Origin: a virus
IMG/VR virus record: IMGVR_UViG_3300048916_000238
Span: 1-23,324 of that record
Direction: 5' to 3' (one strand)
DNA: 23,324 nt
Shown here one piece after another: positions 1 to 5,384 of this stretch; positions within the stretch are counted from its first letter, which is position 1; each line of letters opens with the position of its first letter. The notes under the pieces are model-generated. The model did no database searches. It saw only the letters and a program-made list of their open reading frames with translations, and was not told the origin of the DNA. Both the position numbers and the translations under genes were made by a program.

Positions 1-1382
1 GGCTCGTGCGCCTCCGAGCGCATGCGCTCGCGCGAGCGCAGGAACGCCTGGGCGTGGACGAGGGCGTCCACCCGGTCGGGACTGTCCGGGTCGGTGTCGG
101 GCACCCAGGTGCACTGCTGGTCTTCCATCTCGGCGAAGGTGCCGACGTGATGGACGCGGCCCTGCTCGTAGCGCAAGGCCGTCGGCTGGGCGCGCAGCCG
201 CTTGCCGTGGATCGCGTTGACGGCCTTCATGGGCGGCGAACCTCCGGGCGGGAAGTCGCCCGCATCCTGCATCTCGCTGTAGACATCGGCCAGCATCTCG
301 GTCAGGTAGAGCTTGCCGTAGTTGTCCTCATAGACGAGCAGGTCGGCCTCGACCGCTTTGAACAGTAGCCACGCACGCCGGCAGGAGGCCCGGCCGGCCA
401 TGCGCATCGACCAGTCGGCCAGCACGTAGTCGTCGTCGTCCTCGCCTCGGCCGACGGCCACGAGGCCCATCTCGTCGCCAGTGCCGGTGCCGGCCGGGTC
501 CATGCCGACCACGATCATGTGCAGGCCAGGAACCTCGCTGCGCCGCTGGACGCGGTACTTGTCGATGAGGGCGTGGTTCCACAGCGCGCCCTCCACCTCC
601 TCCAGCAGTTCGCCGTGCAACTCCTGCCGGCCCAGCGCGGTGCCCTCGTACTCGCGGCGGAACTCGGCCATCTGGGCCGGGGCGAGGTTGGCCAGGTTCT
701 CGTACGTGGAGCCGCCGGTGAGCCGGATGGACAGGTCGCCGGAACGGGCCCGCTTCACCCACCGCTTGATCAACTTGATGGACTTGGGGGTGGTGGTGAC
801 CACGACCTGGGGCCGGCCCCCGTCAGGCAGGTTCGCGCGCAGCGACAGCATCACGCCCTCACGCCACACGGTCTCGGTGTAGCGCCACTTGCCAAGCTCG
901 TCGAGCCAGGCCCCGGCTGCGTTGTAGCCACGGCCCGTGTCCTCGTCGTCCACGCCCTCGAAGTAGATCAACTGCTCGCCGGGTAAGGCGATGATCGGCT
1001 TGGGTGCCTTCTGGTAGTGGTACGGGATGCGGCGCCGGTCCAGGGCCCGCTTGATGCCGGACGGGCCGTCGATGCAGAACGTGCGGGTGTCGGAGATGGT
1101 CTCGCCGATGACGAGCCAGTTGGTGGGGTTGCCGGCGAGGTCGCGCGGGTAGCGCAGCGCCTGGTCCACGAGCCACTCGGCGCCGGCCCGGGTCTTGCCG
1201 AACCCTCGGCCGGTGAGCAGCAGCCAGATGAACCACTCCCCGGAGGGGGCCATCTGCTCGGGCCGGCCGGTCCACCACCAGGCTTCCCGTTCAATGTCGT
1301 CGATGACCCATTCGGGCTGGTCCAGGAGCCAGGCGCGCTGCACGTACTGGGGCAACTCGGCCAGTTGCATCTTCGCCGACAT
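1..1382 (-). CDS. terL: Phage terminase large subunit (TerL), C-terminus outside window
   Basis: DNA-packaging motor: the ATPase that translocates DNA into the prohead and the nuclease that cuts it. About 460 residues are visible, read from the minus strand. N-terminal ATPase: Walker A LTGRGFGKTRAG (about 56-67), Walker B plus catalytic Glu AWLDE (158-162), coupling motif TTTPK (196-200). C-terminal RNase H-like nuclease: VVGMDPAG (Asp295), YEDNYG (351-356) and DRVDALVHA (436-444) supply the acidic residues. The GRQELHGELLEE stretch (251-262) is typical of phage large terminases. The frame is open to the left edge, so the extreme C-terminus is missing. I chose ATG at 1382; in-frame GTGs at 1388 and 1415 are alternatives, and AGGAGAGG lies 11 nt before GTG 1388. 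Portal and head genes are expected to the left. The identity is firm; the start is not. Confidence 0.93.
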   Translation of the reverse strand, partial: MSAKMQLAELPQYVQRAWLLDQPEWVIDDIEREAWWWTGRPEQMAPSGEWFIWLLLTGRGFGKTRAGAEWLVDQALRYPRDLAGNPTNWLVIGETISDTRTFCIDGPSGIKRALDRRRIPYHYQKAPKPIIALPGEQLIYFEGVDDEDTGRGYNAAGAWLDELGKWRYTETVWREGVMLSLRANLPDGGRPQVVVTTTPKSIKLIKRWVKRARSGDLSIRLTGGSTYENLANLAPAQMAEFRREYEGTALGRQELHGELLEEVEGALWNHALIDKYRVQRRSEVPGLHMIVVGMDPAGTGTGDEMGLVAVGRGEDDDDYVLADWSMRMAGRASCRRAWLLFKAVEADLLVYEDNYGKLYLTEMLADVYSEMQDAGDFPPGGSPPMKAVNAIHGKRLRAQPTALRYEQGRVHHVGTFAEMEDQQCTWVPDTDPDSPDRVDALVHAQAFLRSRERMRSEAHE

Positions 1383-1494
1383 GCCCACGGCGCCCCCCTC
1401 TCCTGTGGGGTCCACCGTAAGCCGACGCGGCGCCCCGGGTAGAGACCGGAGCGCCGCAACCCTGCCAGCCTTCTCGGGAAGGAAGGGCGACGCG

Positions 1495-1500
1495 AGTATA
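1495..1500 (-). promoter_or_regulatory. Possible -10 box for terL
   Basis: A perfect-looking TATACT hexamer on the minus strand about 110 nt upstream of terL. No convincing -35 hexamer stands 16-18 nt before it, and a TTGACA at 1551-1556 on the same strand is too far away (about 50 nt). It is therefore only a candidate. Confidence 0.25.
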
Positions 1501-1507
1501 GCCGGGC

Positions 1508-1571
1508 CAGACAGGCAACGCCCGTTCTGTCGCCTACTGGACACTTCCCTTGTCAAGTCCGGGTAGACAGG
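1508..1571. repeat. Two AGACAGG-type direct repeats between divergent promoters
   Basis: CCAGACAGGCA (about 1507-1517) and GTAGACAGGGCA (about 1563-1574) lie in the region between terL and the plus-strand island. The second copy overlaps the -35 box at 1564. A third similar copy, CCAGACAGGAG, is at about 4916-4926 just upstream of the gene at 4935. They could be operator half-sites, but short repeats of this kind are weak evidence. Confidence 0.25.
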
Positions 1572-1592
1572 GCAGGACCTTAGGTGTATGAT
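1564..1592 (+). promoter_or_regulatory. Sigma70-like promoter for the plus-strand island
   Basis: TAGACA (1564-1569), a 17-nt spacer, then TATGAT (1587-1592). Both hexamers differ from the vegetative consensus at one position and the spacing is ideal. It is the best promoter-like sequence seen in the window and points into the plus-strand island. It implies a structured leader of about 290 nt before the first gene. Confidence 0.55.
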
Positions 1593-1761
1593 TAGGGTAT
1601 ACAGCAAAACGGGGGACCTGAAACTTGACAACTGGATCCGACGCACACAGTCGAGACGCACAGACCAGCCGGGGTGCGGTAGCACGATCTCCCATCGAGC
1701 GCCCCCCGGCCTTGGCTTCGGCAGCAGGTTGCAGCCGCACAGATACGTCAGCCGGACGACA

Positions 1762-1835
1762 GGTCCGTAACCAGCGCCCCCCGTACCGGCGGGGCGGGCG
1801 AGACAGCGGAGGGGGTTCGAGTCCCCCCGGGGCCA
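1762..1835 (+). ncRNA. tRNA-like element 1 (T-arm and partial acceptor)
   Basis: The T-arm is perfect: stem GGGGG/CCCCC around the loop TTCGAGT (1811-1827). The 3' strand CGGGGCC and an A discriminator follow directly. The likely 5' strand GGTCCGT (1762-1768) gives five pairs including one G-U; an alternative, GGCCTTG at 1708-1714, would give seven pairs but a much longer element. In place of the D and anticodon arms there is a CCCCG-TACCGG-CGGGG hairpin (1779-1794). No anticodon loop with U33 can be drawn, so it is unlikely to decode. The boundaries are uncertain. Confidence 0.4.
1779..1794 (+). ncRNA. TACCGG-loop hairpin, copy 1
   Basis: Stem CCCCG/CGGGG, five pairs, loop TACCGG. It belongs to the family described at 1841, 3504, 3851 and 4488, but this copy sits inside a tRNA-like element rather than just before a start codon. 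Confidence 0.5.
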
Positions 1836-1840
1836 CGATC

Positions 1841-1860
1841 AACCACCTACCGGGGTGGTT
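1841..1860 (+). ncRNA. TACCGG-loop hairpin, copy 2
   Basis: Stem AACCACC/GGTGGTT, seven pairs, loop TACCGG. It ends 26 nt before the ATG at 1887, and the ribosome binding site GGGAG lies between. The stem sequence is unrelated to those of the other copies while the loop is identical, the pattern expected of a structured RNA rather than of a DNA site. Confidence 0.6.
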
Positions 1861-1886
1861 GGCACTCAAGTCGAATGGGAGTCGAC

Positions 1887-2654
1887 ATGAGCAAGCTTCA
1901 AACGCAGGCCGCCATCTTCGCCGCAGAGCACGCGAAGAACGCAGCGACCGAGGCGTTGTCCAACATCAAGGCCAACGCCAAGGCGGCCGAGAGGGTCACC
2001 AAGATCGCTCTCGGGGTCAGCATGCCCCACCAGATTGCGTTCATTCTCAGTCTGGTGCCCCTCCAGTTCCCGACCACGGGTGGGTTCTTCCACATCGTGT
2101 TCACGTGGCTGGAGTCGCTCACTCTGATCGGCGGGAGCATCGGCATCCCGGTCGGTCTCGACTACCTGATCCTCATCTGCATCCGGACCCTCACCGCCCG
2201 TGCGGCGGCTGGGGTCGCGAAGAAGGTCTCCGGTTGGGTGATCCTCTTCCCTGTGGGTGTGAGCGGCACGGTCAACGTGCTCGCCCCGGCGCCCACGCTG
2301 GTCAAGGTCCTGTTCGGCGTCGTCGTCGTCCTGATCCCCTTGAGCCAGTTGGTGCGGGTGGTTTCCCAGAGCCCCGATTTCCGCAAGATCGAGGCCATGG
2401 AACTGGACATCCAGACTCAGGTAGCTCCGACCACCGAGGTTGCTCCCGCGAACGGCGTCACCCGACAGGGCACGCCGGCTCAGCAGGCCCGGCGGCGCGC
2501 GGCGAATGCGCGTCGGCTGTTCGCAGCGAACCCGGGGCTCACCGTGGCAGAACTCGCGGCTGCTGCTGGTGTTGGCCGTAACACGGCCAAGCGGATCATC
2601 GACACCTACGCCACCGAAACCCTTGCCGAGATGGAAGAGGAACTGGCGGAGTGA
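1887..2654 (+). CDS. Multi-pass membrane protein with C-terminal helix-turn-helix
   Basis: 255 residues. The start ATG is chosen because GGGAG stands five nucleotides upstream; an in-frame ATG twelve nucleotides earlier lacks this. The N-terminal 40 residues are Ala-rich and helical. Residues about 45-185 contain three or four hydrophobic segments (around IAFILSLVPLQF, the IGIPVGLDYLILI region, VSGWVILFPVGVS and VKVLFGVVVVLIPL). A linker then leads to a helix-turn-helix near the C-terminus (LTVAELAAAAGVGRNTAKRI). The architecture recalls actinobacterial DUF2637/SpdB-like membrane proteins from plasmids and phages; that family call is by general resemblance only. A membrane-anchored DNA-binding role is possible. 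First gene after the island promoter, followed by a strong hairpin at 2661. Confidence 0.85.
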   Translation: MSKLQTQAAIFAAEHAKNAATEALSNIKANAKAAERVTKIALGVSMPHQIAFILSLVPLQFPTTGGFFHIVFTWLESLTLIGGSIGIPVGLDYLILICIRTLTARAAAGVAKKVSGWVILFPVGVSGTVNVLAPAPTLVKVLFGVVVVLIPLSQLVRVVSQSPDFRKIEAMELDIQTQVAPTTEVAPANGVTRQGTPAQQARRRAANARRLFAANPGLTVAELAAAAGVGRNTAKRIIDTYATETLAEMEEELAE

Positions 2655-2660
2655 GCGAAC

Positions 2661-2689
2661 CCCAGGGGGCCCTGCTCGGGCCCCCTGGG
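2661..2689 (+). terminator. Strong hairpin, possible intrinsic terminator or attenuator
   Basis: A perfect 12-bp stem, CCCAGGGGGCCC/GGGCCCCCTGGG, around TGCTC, starting seven nucleotides after the stop of the membrane protein. It has no T-tract (TCCATCTCC follows), so it could be a weak terminator, an RNA stabiliser or a processing boundary. Confidence 0.5.
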
Positions 2690-2694
2690 TCCAT

Positions 2695-2765
2695 CTCCAC
2701 CGTTGAATGGCACGGACTCCTGACTGGCCAGTCGGAGTCGCCGGGTTCGAGTCCCGGGGTGGAGG
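2695..2765 (+). ncRNA. tRNA-like element 2 with long hairpin in place of anticodon arm
   Basis: A perfect 7-bp acceptor, CTCCACC (2695-2701) with GGTGGAG (2758-2764), and a perfect T-arm, CCGGG-TTCGAGT-CCCGG (2741-2757), joined directly as in tRNA. The 39-nt interior forms a long interrupted hairpin, GACTCC-T-GACTGG/CCAGTC-GGAGTC (2715-2739), not D and anticodon arms. Overall length (71 nt) is tRNA-sized. With no 7-nt loop carrying U33 it should not decode. Known RNAs with this layout (acceptor plus T-arm plus long helix) include the tRNA-like domain of tmRNA. Confidence 0.5.
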
Positions 2766-2768
2766 CGA

Positions 2769-2789
2769 GGTGACCTAACGAAGGTCACC
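2769..2789 (+). ncRNA. Hairpin upstream of lipoprotein gene
   Basis: GGTGACC-TAACGAA-GGTCACC, seven pairs, loop seven. It occupies the same position relative to its gene as the TACCGG hairpins do at other genes (20 nt before the GTG start at 2810), but its loop is different. Confidence 0.45.
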
Positions 2790-2809
2790 CACACAGATGG
2801 GAGAGCAAC

Positions 2810-3424
2810 GTGCGCAAGATCCTGGCCGCCAGTACGGCGGCCGTGCTCACGCTGACAGGCTGTGGAACCGACTTCTGGGGCAACCCGACGCCGGAACCCA
2901 GCGACGACGGAAGCGAGTGTGTGGCGGGCCCCGTGGCTCCGCCGCCACCGTTCGACCCCGCTGCCCAGGAGCGCCCGAGCGGCGTCACCCCGGGCAACTC
3001 GTGGATCGTCTTCGAGCTTGAGGTGCGGGCGCTAAGCCCGGCCGGCTCGAACGACTACTGCGTGCCGATCGCTGTCCACGTCTACACCCGCTCGGGTGAG
3101 GCGGACGCTGTCGCCCTCGACAGCAAGGGCATGGTGGCGGGGCCGTTCGACCTCCGGACCACGACCCCGTGGACGGGCCGCTACGTCGCCCTCCAGTACA
3201 ACCCGACCGACGAGCGGTTTGCCGGTCGGCCCCCGGCGTACGAGGTTCACCTCGACGCCACCTACCTCGCTGATCGGGACACGCTCAACGAGGTGGCGCC
3301 GAGGGCGCTGCGCTGCGCGATCAAGTTGCGTGGCGCCACCGTGGCCACCGACCTCGCGGTGGTCGCCGCGCGTAGCAATGTGCGGTGCGAGTTGAGGGGC
3401 AGCGACGCCTGGATTCACGGCTAG
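2810..3424 (+). CDS. Predicted lipoprotein of unknown function
   Basis: 204 residues. The GTG start is preceded by GGGAG with six nucleotides between. A short positively charged N-terminus, a hydrophobic segment and the lipobox LTGC (residues 15-18) predict a lipoprotein attached to the outer face of the cytoplasmic membrane. The mature N-terminus is Pro/Asp-rich, then the remainder appears beta-rich, with several Cys residues. No catalytic motif is recognised. Phage lipoproteins often block superinfection or DNA entry; that is inference from class and accessory position only. It ends in TAG. The frame after this stop stays open for 38 codons across the next tRNA-like element and closes with a TGA overlapping the ATG at 3538. 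Confidence 0.85.
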   Translation: MRKILAASTAAVLTLTGCGTDFWGNPTPEPSDDGSECVAGPVAPPPPFDPAAQERPSGVTPGNSWIVFELEVRALSPAGSNDYCVPIAVHVYTRSGEADAVALDSKGMVAGPFDLRTTTPWTGRYVALQYNPTDERFAGRPPAYEVHLDATYLADRDTLNEVAPRALRCAIKLRGATVATDLAVVAARSNVRCELRGSDAWIHG

Positions 3425-3432
3425 CCGTTGGT

Positions 3433-3501
3433 TGCTGTTGCAGGTGCGGTGCTGTATGGTCAGACCAGACAGCACCCCGGGTTCGACACCCGGAACAGCA
3501 C
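3433..3501 (+). ncRNA. tRNA-like element 3 with long hairpin in place of anticodon arm
   Basis: Perfect acceptor TGCTGTT (3433-3439) with AACAGCA (3494-3500), and perfect T-arm CCGGG-TTCGACA-CCCGG (3477-3493) contiguous with it. The interior is one long hairpin at 3448-3476: GGTGCTGT/ACAGCACC with an inner TGGT-CAG-ACCA. There is no D-arm and no decoding loop. The same overall architecture as the element at 2695, with no stem sequence in common, is strong evidence for conserved RNA structure. Confidence 0.55.
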
Positions 3502-3503
3502 GA

Positions 3504-3519
3504 GGCCCTACCGGGGGCC
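3504..3519 (+). ncRNA. TACCGG-loop hairpin, copy 3
   Basis: Stem GGCCC/GGGCC, loop TACCGG, ending 18 nt before the ATG at 3538. The ribosome binding site GAAGGGAGC lies between hairpin and start. Confidence 0.6.
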
Positions 3520-3537
3520 CACTGAAGGGAGCACCAC

Positions 3538-3747
3538 ATGAAGACCAAGACCAACGAGCGTTGCGCGCGAAGCGGCCAGGGTGCCCGGGTCATCGACGGC
3601 CGCACCGGCCACCTCGTGATCCTGGAGACCGTCAACCGGGCGTGCATGGGATGCGGGAACGTCCTGCCGGTCACCACGAACGCCTTCGGGCTGGCCCGCT
3701 GGCCCGAGCACAGCAAGAGCACCGGGTCCTGGCTGGACGAGGTGTAG
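3538..3747 (+). CDS. Small cysteine-containing protein, unknown function
   Basis: 69 residues, basic and compact. It starts at ATG after GAAGGGAGC. Cysteines near residue 9 and in CMGCGN (about 36-41) could form a small zinc site, but the usual four-ligand spacing is not obvious. Not recognised. It is flanked on both sides by a tRNA-like element plus a TACCGG hairpin. It ends in TAG; beyond the stop the frame is open for 47 codons and closes with a TGA whose A is the first base of the next ATG (3891). Confidence 0.75.
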   Translation: MKTKTNERCARSGQGARVIDGRTGHLVILETVNRACMGCGNVLPVTTNAFGLARWPEHSKSTGSWLDEV

Positions 3748-3775
3748 CACCACCCGCCCCCACGGGGGCGGCCAA

Positions 3776-3847
3776 GGGCACGTAGCTCAAGGGCAGAGCA
3801 CCGGCACGACTTGCCGGTAGATGCAGGTTCGAGTCCTGCCGGTCCAC
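3776..3847 (+). ncRNA. tRNA-like element 4, cloverleaf-like but non-decoding
   Basis: Normal-looking TA at positions 8-9, D-arm GCTC-AAGGGCA-GAGC, and T-arm GCAGG-TTCGAGT-CCTGC (3823-3839). The acceptor is poor: GGGCACG against CGGTCCA gives about four pairs. The anticodon arm is an over-paired hairpin, ACCGGCA-CGACT-TGCCGGT (seven pairs, five-nt loop); forced into a 7-nt loop it would read ACGACTT, with C instead of U at position 33. A tRNA finder might call it Val(GAC) or a pseudo-tRNA. Either a decayed tRNA or a member of the non-decoding series in this island. Confidence 0.5.
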
Positions 3848-3850
3848 GAT

Positions 3851-3869
3851 CCCCGCTACCGGAGTGGGG
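3851..3869 (+). ncRNA. TACCGG-loop hairpin, copy 4
   Basis: CCCCGCT pairs with AGTGGGG (one G-U), leaving the loop ACCGG; the TACCGG string is kept at the apex. It ends 21 nt before the ATG at 3891, with GAAGGGAGC between. Confidence 0.55.
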
Positions 3870-3890
3870 TCACATGAAGGGAGCGCTCTG

Positions 3891-4409
3891 ATGAGCGACA
3901 AGTACCTCACCGGGCTGGTGCAGGACATCTTCACCCGCTACGGCGTCACCGAGGCCAGCATCGCCGCCCTGCCGACCATCGTGGCAGACCTCGCGTACCT
4001 GGTGGAGCGCGTCTCCACCGAGACCACCGAGATGGCGATTGCCAACCTCACCGACCCGGCCTGCCCGGCCTCGATCGTGAAGGACCGCACCTACAACCTC
4101 ATGATCGGGTTCACCGAGTCGGACCGCGCGAGCGGCTACGTCTCGTTCTGTGACGGCTACCGCGAGGGCGCCACGCAGCGCCTGGTCCTGCTCACCGTCC
4201 GGTCGGCCCGCACGTACGACGGTCCCGAGGTGGCCGAGGCGACCTTCGTCGCCACCAACCACCCCGAGCCGCACACCCTGGGCGGGCTGGCCGGCACCAT
4301 CGCCAAGGCGATGGACGGCAAGTGGGTGCGCTCGCTGTCGGTGGGCGACACGGTGGACGTCAACGGCACCAACTGGGCGTGCAGCCGCGCTGGCTGGGTC
4401 CAGGTCTAG
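3891..4409 (+). CDS. Hypothetical phage protein, 172 residues
   Basis: Unrecognised soluble protein with no membrane segment. The start at ATG 3891 is set by GGAG seven nucleotides upstream. The N-terminal third is helical (LTGLVQDIFTRYGV and following), the middle is mixed, and the C-terminus ends in a small beta-rich segment (RSLSVGDTVDVNG then NWACSRAGW) of a type common at the ends of small actinophage proteins. The stop is TAG, and the 39 codons after it contain no stop and lead in the same frame straight into the ATG of the gene at 4527. Confidence 0.85.
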   Translation: MSDKYLTGLVQDIFTRYGVTEASIAALPTIVADLAYLVERVSTETTEMAIANLTDPACPASIVKDRTYNLMIGFTESDRASGYVSFCDGYREGATQRLVLLTVRSARTYDGPEVAEATFVATNHPEPHTLGGLAGTIAKAMDGKWVRSLSVGDTVDVNGTNWACSRAGWVQV

Positions 4410-4415
4410 CAAGTC

Positions 4416-4485
4416 AGGCCAGTTGGAGACGGGTGTCTCCGCCCCCCGCGAGGGGGAGGGCCGGGTTCGAGTCCCGGCTGGCCAC
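4416..4485 (+). ncRNA. tRNA-like element 5 with tetraloop hairpins
   Basis: Acceptor AGGCCAG (4416-4422) with CTGGCCA (4478-4484) gives six of seven pairs. The T-arm CCGGG-TTCGAGT-CCCGG (4461-4477) is perfect. Between them are two clean hairpins: GGAGAC-GGGT-GTCTCC (4425-4440), where the D-arm belongs, and CCCCC-GCGA-GGGGG (4443-4456), a GNRA tetraloop where the anticodon arm belongs. A GNRA-capped stem cannot decode, so this is a tRNA mimic rather than a translating tRNA. Confidence 0.5.
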
Positions 4486-4487
4486 GA

Positions 4488-4507
4488 CCTCCGCTACCGG
4501 GCGGGGG
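4488..4507 (+). ncRNA. TACCGG-loop hairpin, copy 5
   Basis: Stem CCTCCGC/GCGGGGG (seven pairs, one G-U), loop TACCGG, ending 19 nt before the ATG at 4527, with GAAGGGAGC between. Same order of parts as at 3504 and 3851. Confidence 0.6.
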
Positions 4508-4526
4508 CACCGAAGGGAGCACAGCC

Positions 4527-4718
4527 ATGAAGATCACCGTCACCCTCGACGTGGACGTGAACGTGGACGACTGGCAGGCCGAGTACCACCTGAACAGTTC
4601 CATCGAGACGCTCCAGGACATCCTGCGCGACCTGCGCACGGCCGGCCACTACCTGACCTCGGAAAGGTACGCGGGCCTCGTCGAGGTCAAGCAAGCCCAG
4701 GCGACGATCATCCTGTGA
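4527..4718 (+). CDS. Small acidic protein, unknown function
   Basis: 63 residues: an N-terminal beta strand (KITVTLDVDVNVDDW) followed by helices. It starts at ATG after GAAGGGAGCACAGCC and ends in TGA two nucleotides before a strong terminator, so it closes the first plus-strand transcription unit. It is in the same frame as the gene upstream (3891-4409), separated only by a TAG and an open linker. No function is recognised. Confidence 0.75.
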   Translation: MKITVTLDVDVNVDDWQAEYHLNSSIETLQDILRDLRTAGHYLTSERYAGLVEVKQAQATIIL

Positions 4719-4721
4719 CGA

Positions 4722-4768
4722 GAAAGGCCCCGGCCACCGTGAGGTGGTGCGGGGCCTTTCTTATGCCC
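4722..4768 (+). terminator. Intrinsic terminator, probably bidirectional
   Basis: GAAAGGCCCC (4722-4731) pairs with GGGGCCTTTC (4751-4760), with an inner CCACC-GTGA-GGTGG arm, and TTATG follows. Transcription from the left stops after the gene at 4527; the same stem read on the other strand could end the minus-strand tRNA-Met transcript. Confidence 0.8.
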
Positions 4769-4781
4769 TCCGCAGGGCAAG

Positions 4782-4853
4782 TGGCGGATGCCGGAGCCGA
4801 ACCGGCGACCTCAGGGTTATGAGCCCCGCGCGCTACCACTGCGCCAATCCGCT
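4782..4853 (-). tRNA. tRNA-Met (CAU), initiator-like features
   Basis: Complete cloverleaf of 72 nt on the strand opposite to its neighbours. Acceptor AGCGGAT/ATCCGCC, D-arm GCGC-AGTGGTA-GCGC, anticodon arm CGGGG-CTCATAA-CCCTG, variable loop AGGTC, T-arm GCCGG-TTCGGCT-CCGGC, discriminator A, no encoded CCA. The anticodon is CAU. Position 1:72 is an A-C mismatch and three consecutive G-C pairs close the anticodon stem; both are hallmarks of initiator tRNA, though the D-arm looks more elongator-like. CAU could also belong to an isoleucine tRNA modified to lysidine. Confidence 0.9.
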
Positions 4854-4860
4854 GGCCCCC

Positions 4861-4894
4861 ACGATACGCCAGGGCTTGCCCGGTCGTGTATCGT
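4861..4894. promoter_or_regulatory. Inverted repeat ACGATAC...GTATCGT between tRNA-Met and next gene
   Basis: ACGATAC (4861-4867) and GTATCGT (4888-4894) are perfect inverted copies 20 nt apart, in the gap that must hold the promoters for the minus-strand tRNA-Met and for the plus-strand unit starting at 4935. TTGCCC (4876-4881) and CATACA (4900-4905), 18 nt apart, are a weak plus-strand promoter candidate. An operator role is inferred from position. Confidence 0.35.
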
Positions 4895-4934
4895 TACCCC
4901 ATACATCAGCCCTCCGCCAGACAGGAGCACCACC

Positions 4935-5384
4935 GTGATCACCGAGACACCCGCCGCCCAGGCCGTGGAGGAGGTGCTCGTCGAGCGCGTCGCACGCGGC
5001 CTCGGCTGGCTCCTCACCGAGGGCCACAAGCACGACCTGTCCATCGACCGCCTGTGCGACCGCCTCGGCTCGCTCAACATGGTGATGGCCGACACCTGCA
5101 TCCTCGGCCTCGCCTACACCGGCACGAACTCCGACGACCTGGCCGGGTTCTTCGCCACCCACAAGGCGGTCTGCACCGCACCCGCCACCGACGCGGACTG
5201 GCTCGGCCGGGGCTGGCTGCACAACGTGGACGAGGTGCCGGCGTGCTGGGCCATCCAGCACGGGTTCGACCTCGACGAGGCCACCGCCTCCACCCTCGGC
5301 CGCAACAAGACGTGGAACCTGCTGGAGACGCTGTGGACCCAGACCCTGGAGTCAACCTGTCGCGGGACGGAGGATCACCGGTGA
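4935..5384 (+). CDS. Hypothetical protein, distant tandem paralogue of the next gene
   Basis: 149 residues. GTG start with AGGAG seven nucleotides upstream (CAGGAGCACCACC). Mostly helical and acidic. The pattern RGLGWLLTEG (about 20-29), then a helix ending in a Cys-rich CILGLAYTG segment, then QHGFD near the C-terminal third, recurs in the next gene (RGLKWLREEG, WCVIALASG, RHGFE), so the two look like diverged duplicates. Function is not recognised. It ends in TGA overlapping the GTG of the following gene (GTGA), implying translational coupling. Confidence 0.85.
   Translation: MITETPAAQAVEEVLVERVARGLGWLLTEGHKHDLSIDRLCDRLGSLNMVMADTCILGLAYTGTNSDDLAGFFATHKAVCTAPATDADWLGRGWLHNVDEVPACWAIQHGFDLDEATASTLGRNKTWNLLETLWTQTLESTCRGTEDHR

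Larger units (their letters stand above)
1593..1886 (+). other. Structured untranslated leader of the island transcript
   Basis: No convincing gene lies here. The stretch contains a hairpin at 1671-1705 (GGGGTGC paired with GCGCCCC, with an inner CGAT-CTCCC-ATCG arm), a small GGCC/CGGAC-rich hairpin near 1754-1767, then a tRNA-like element and two TACCGG-loop hairpins, which are listed separately. Overlapping frames can be translated in this stretch but show no codon bias or ribosome binding site. Function is unknown; the density of inverted repeats suggests a regulated or processed RNA leader. Confidence 0.45.

Noticed and set aside
1501-1556. TTGACA at 1551-1556 (minus strand) as -35 of a terL promoter
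   Set aside because: At 16-19 nt spacing the -10 region reads GCGACA or similar; the nearest TATACT is about 50 nt away.
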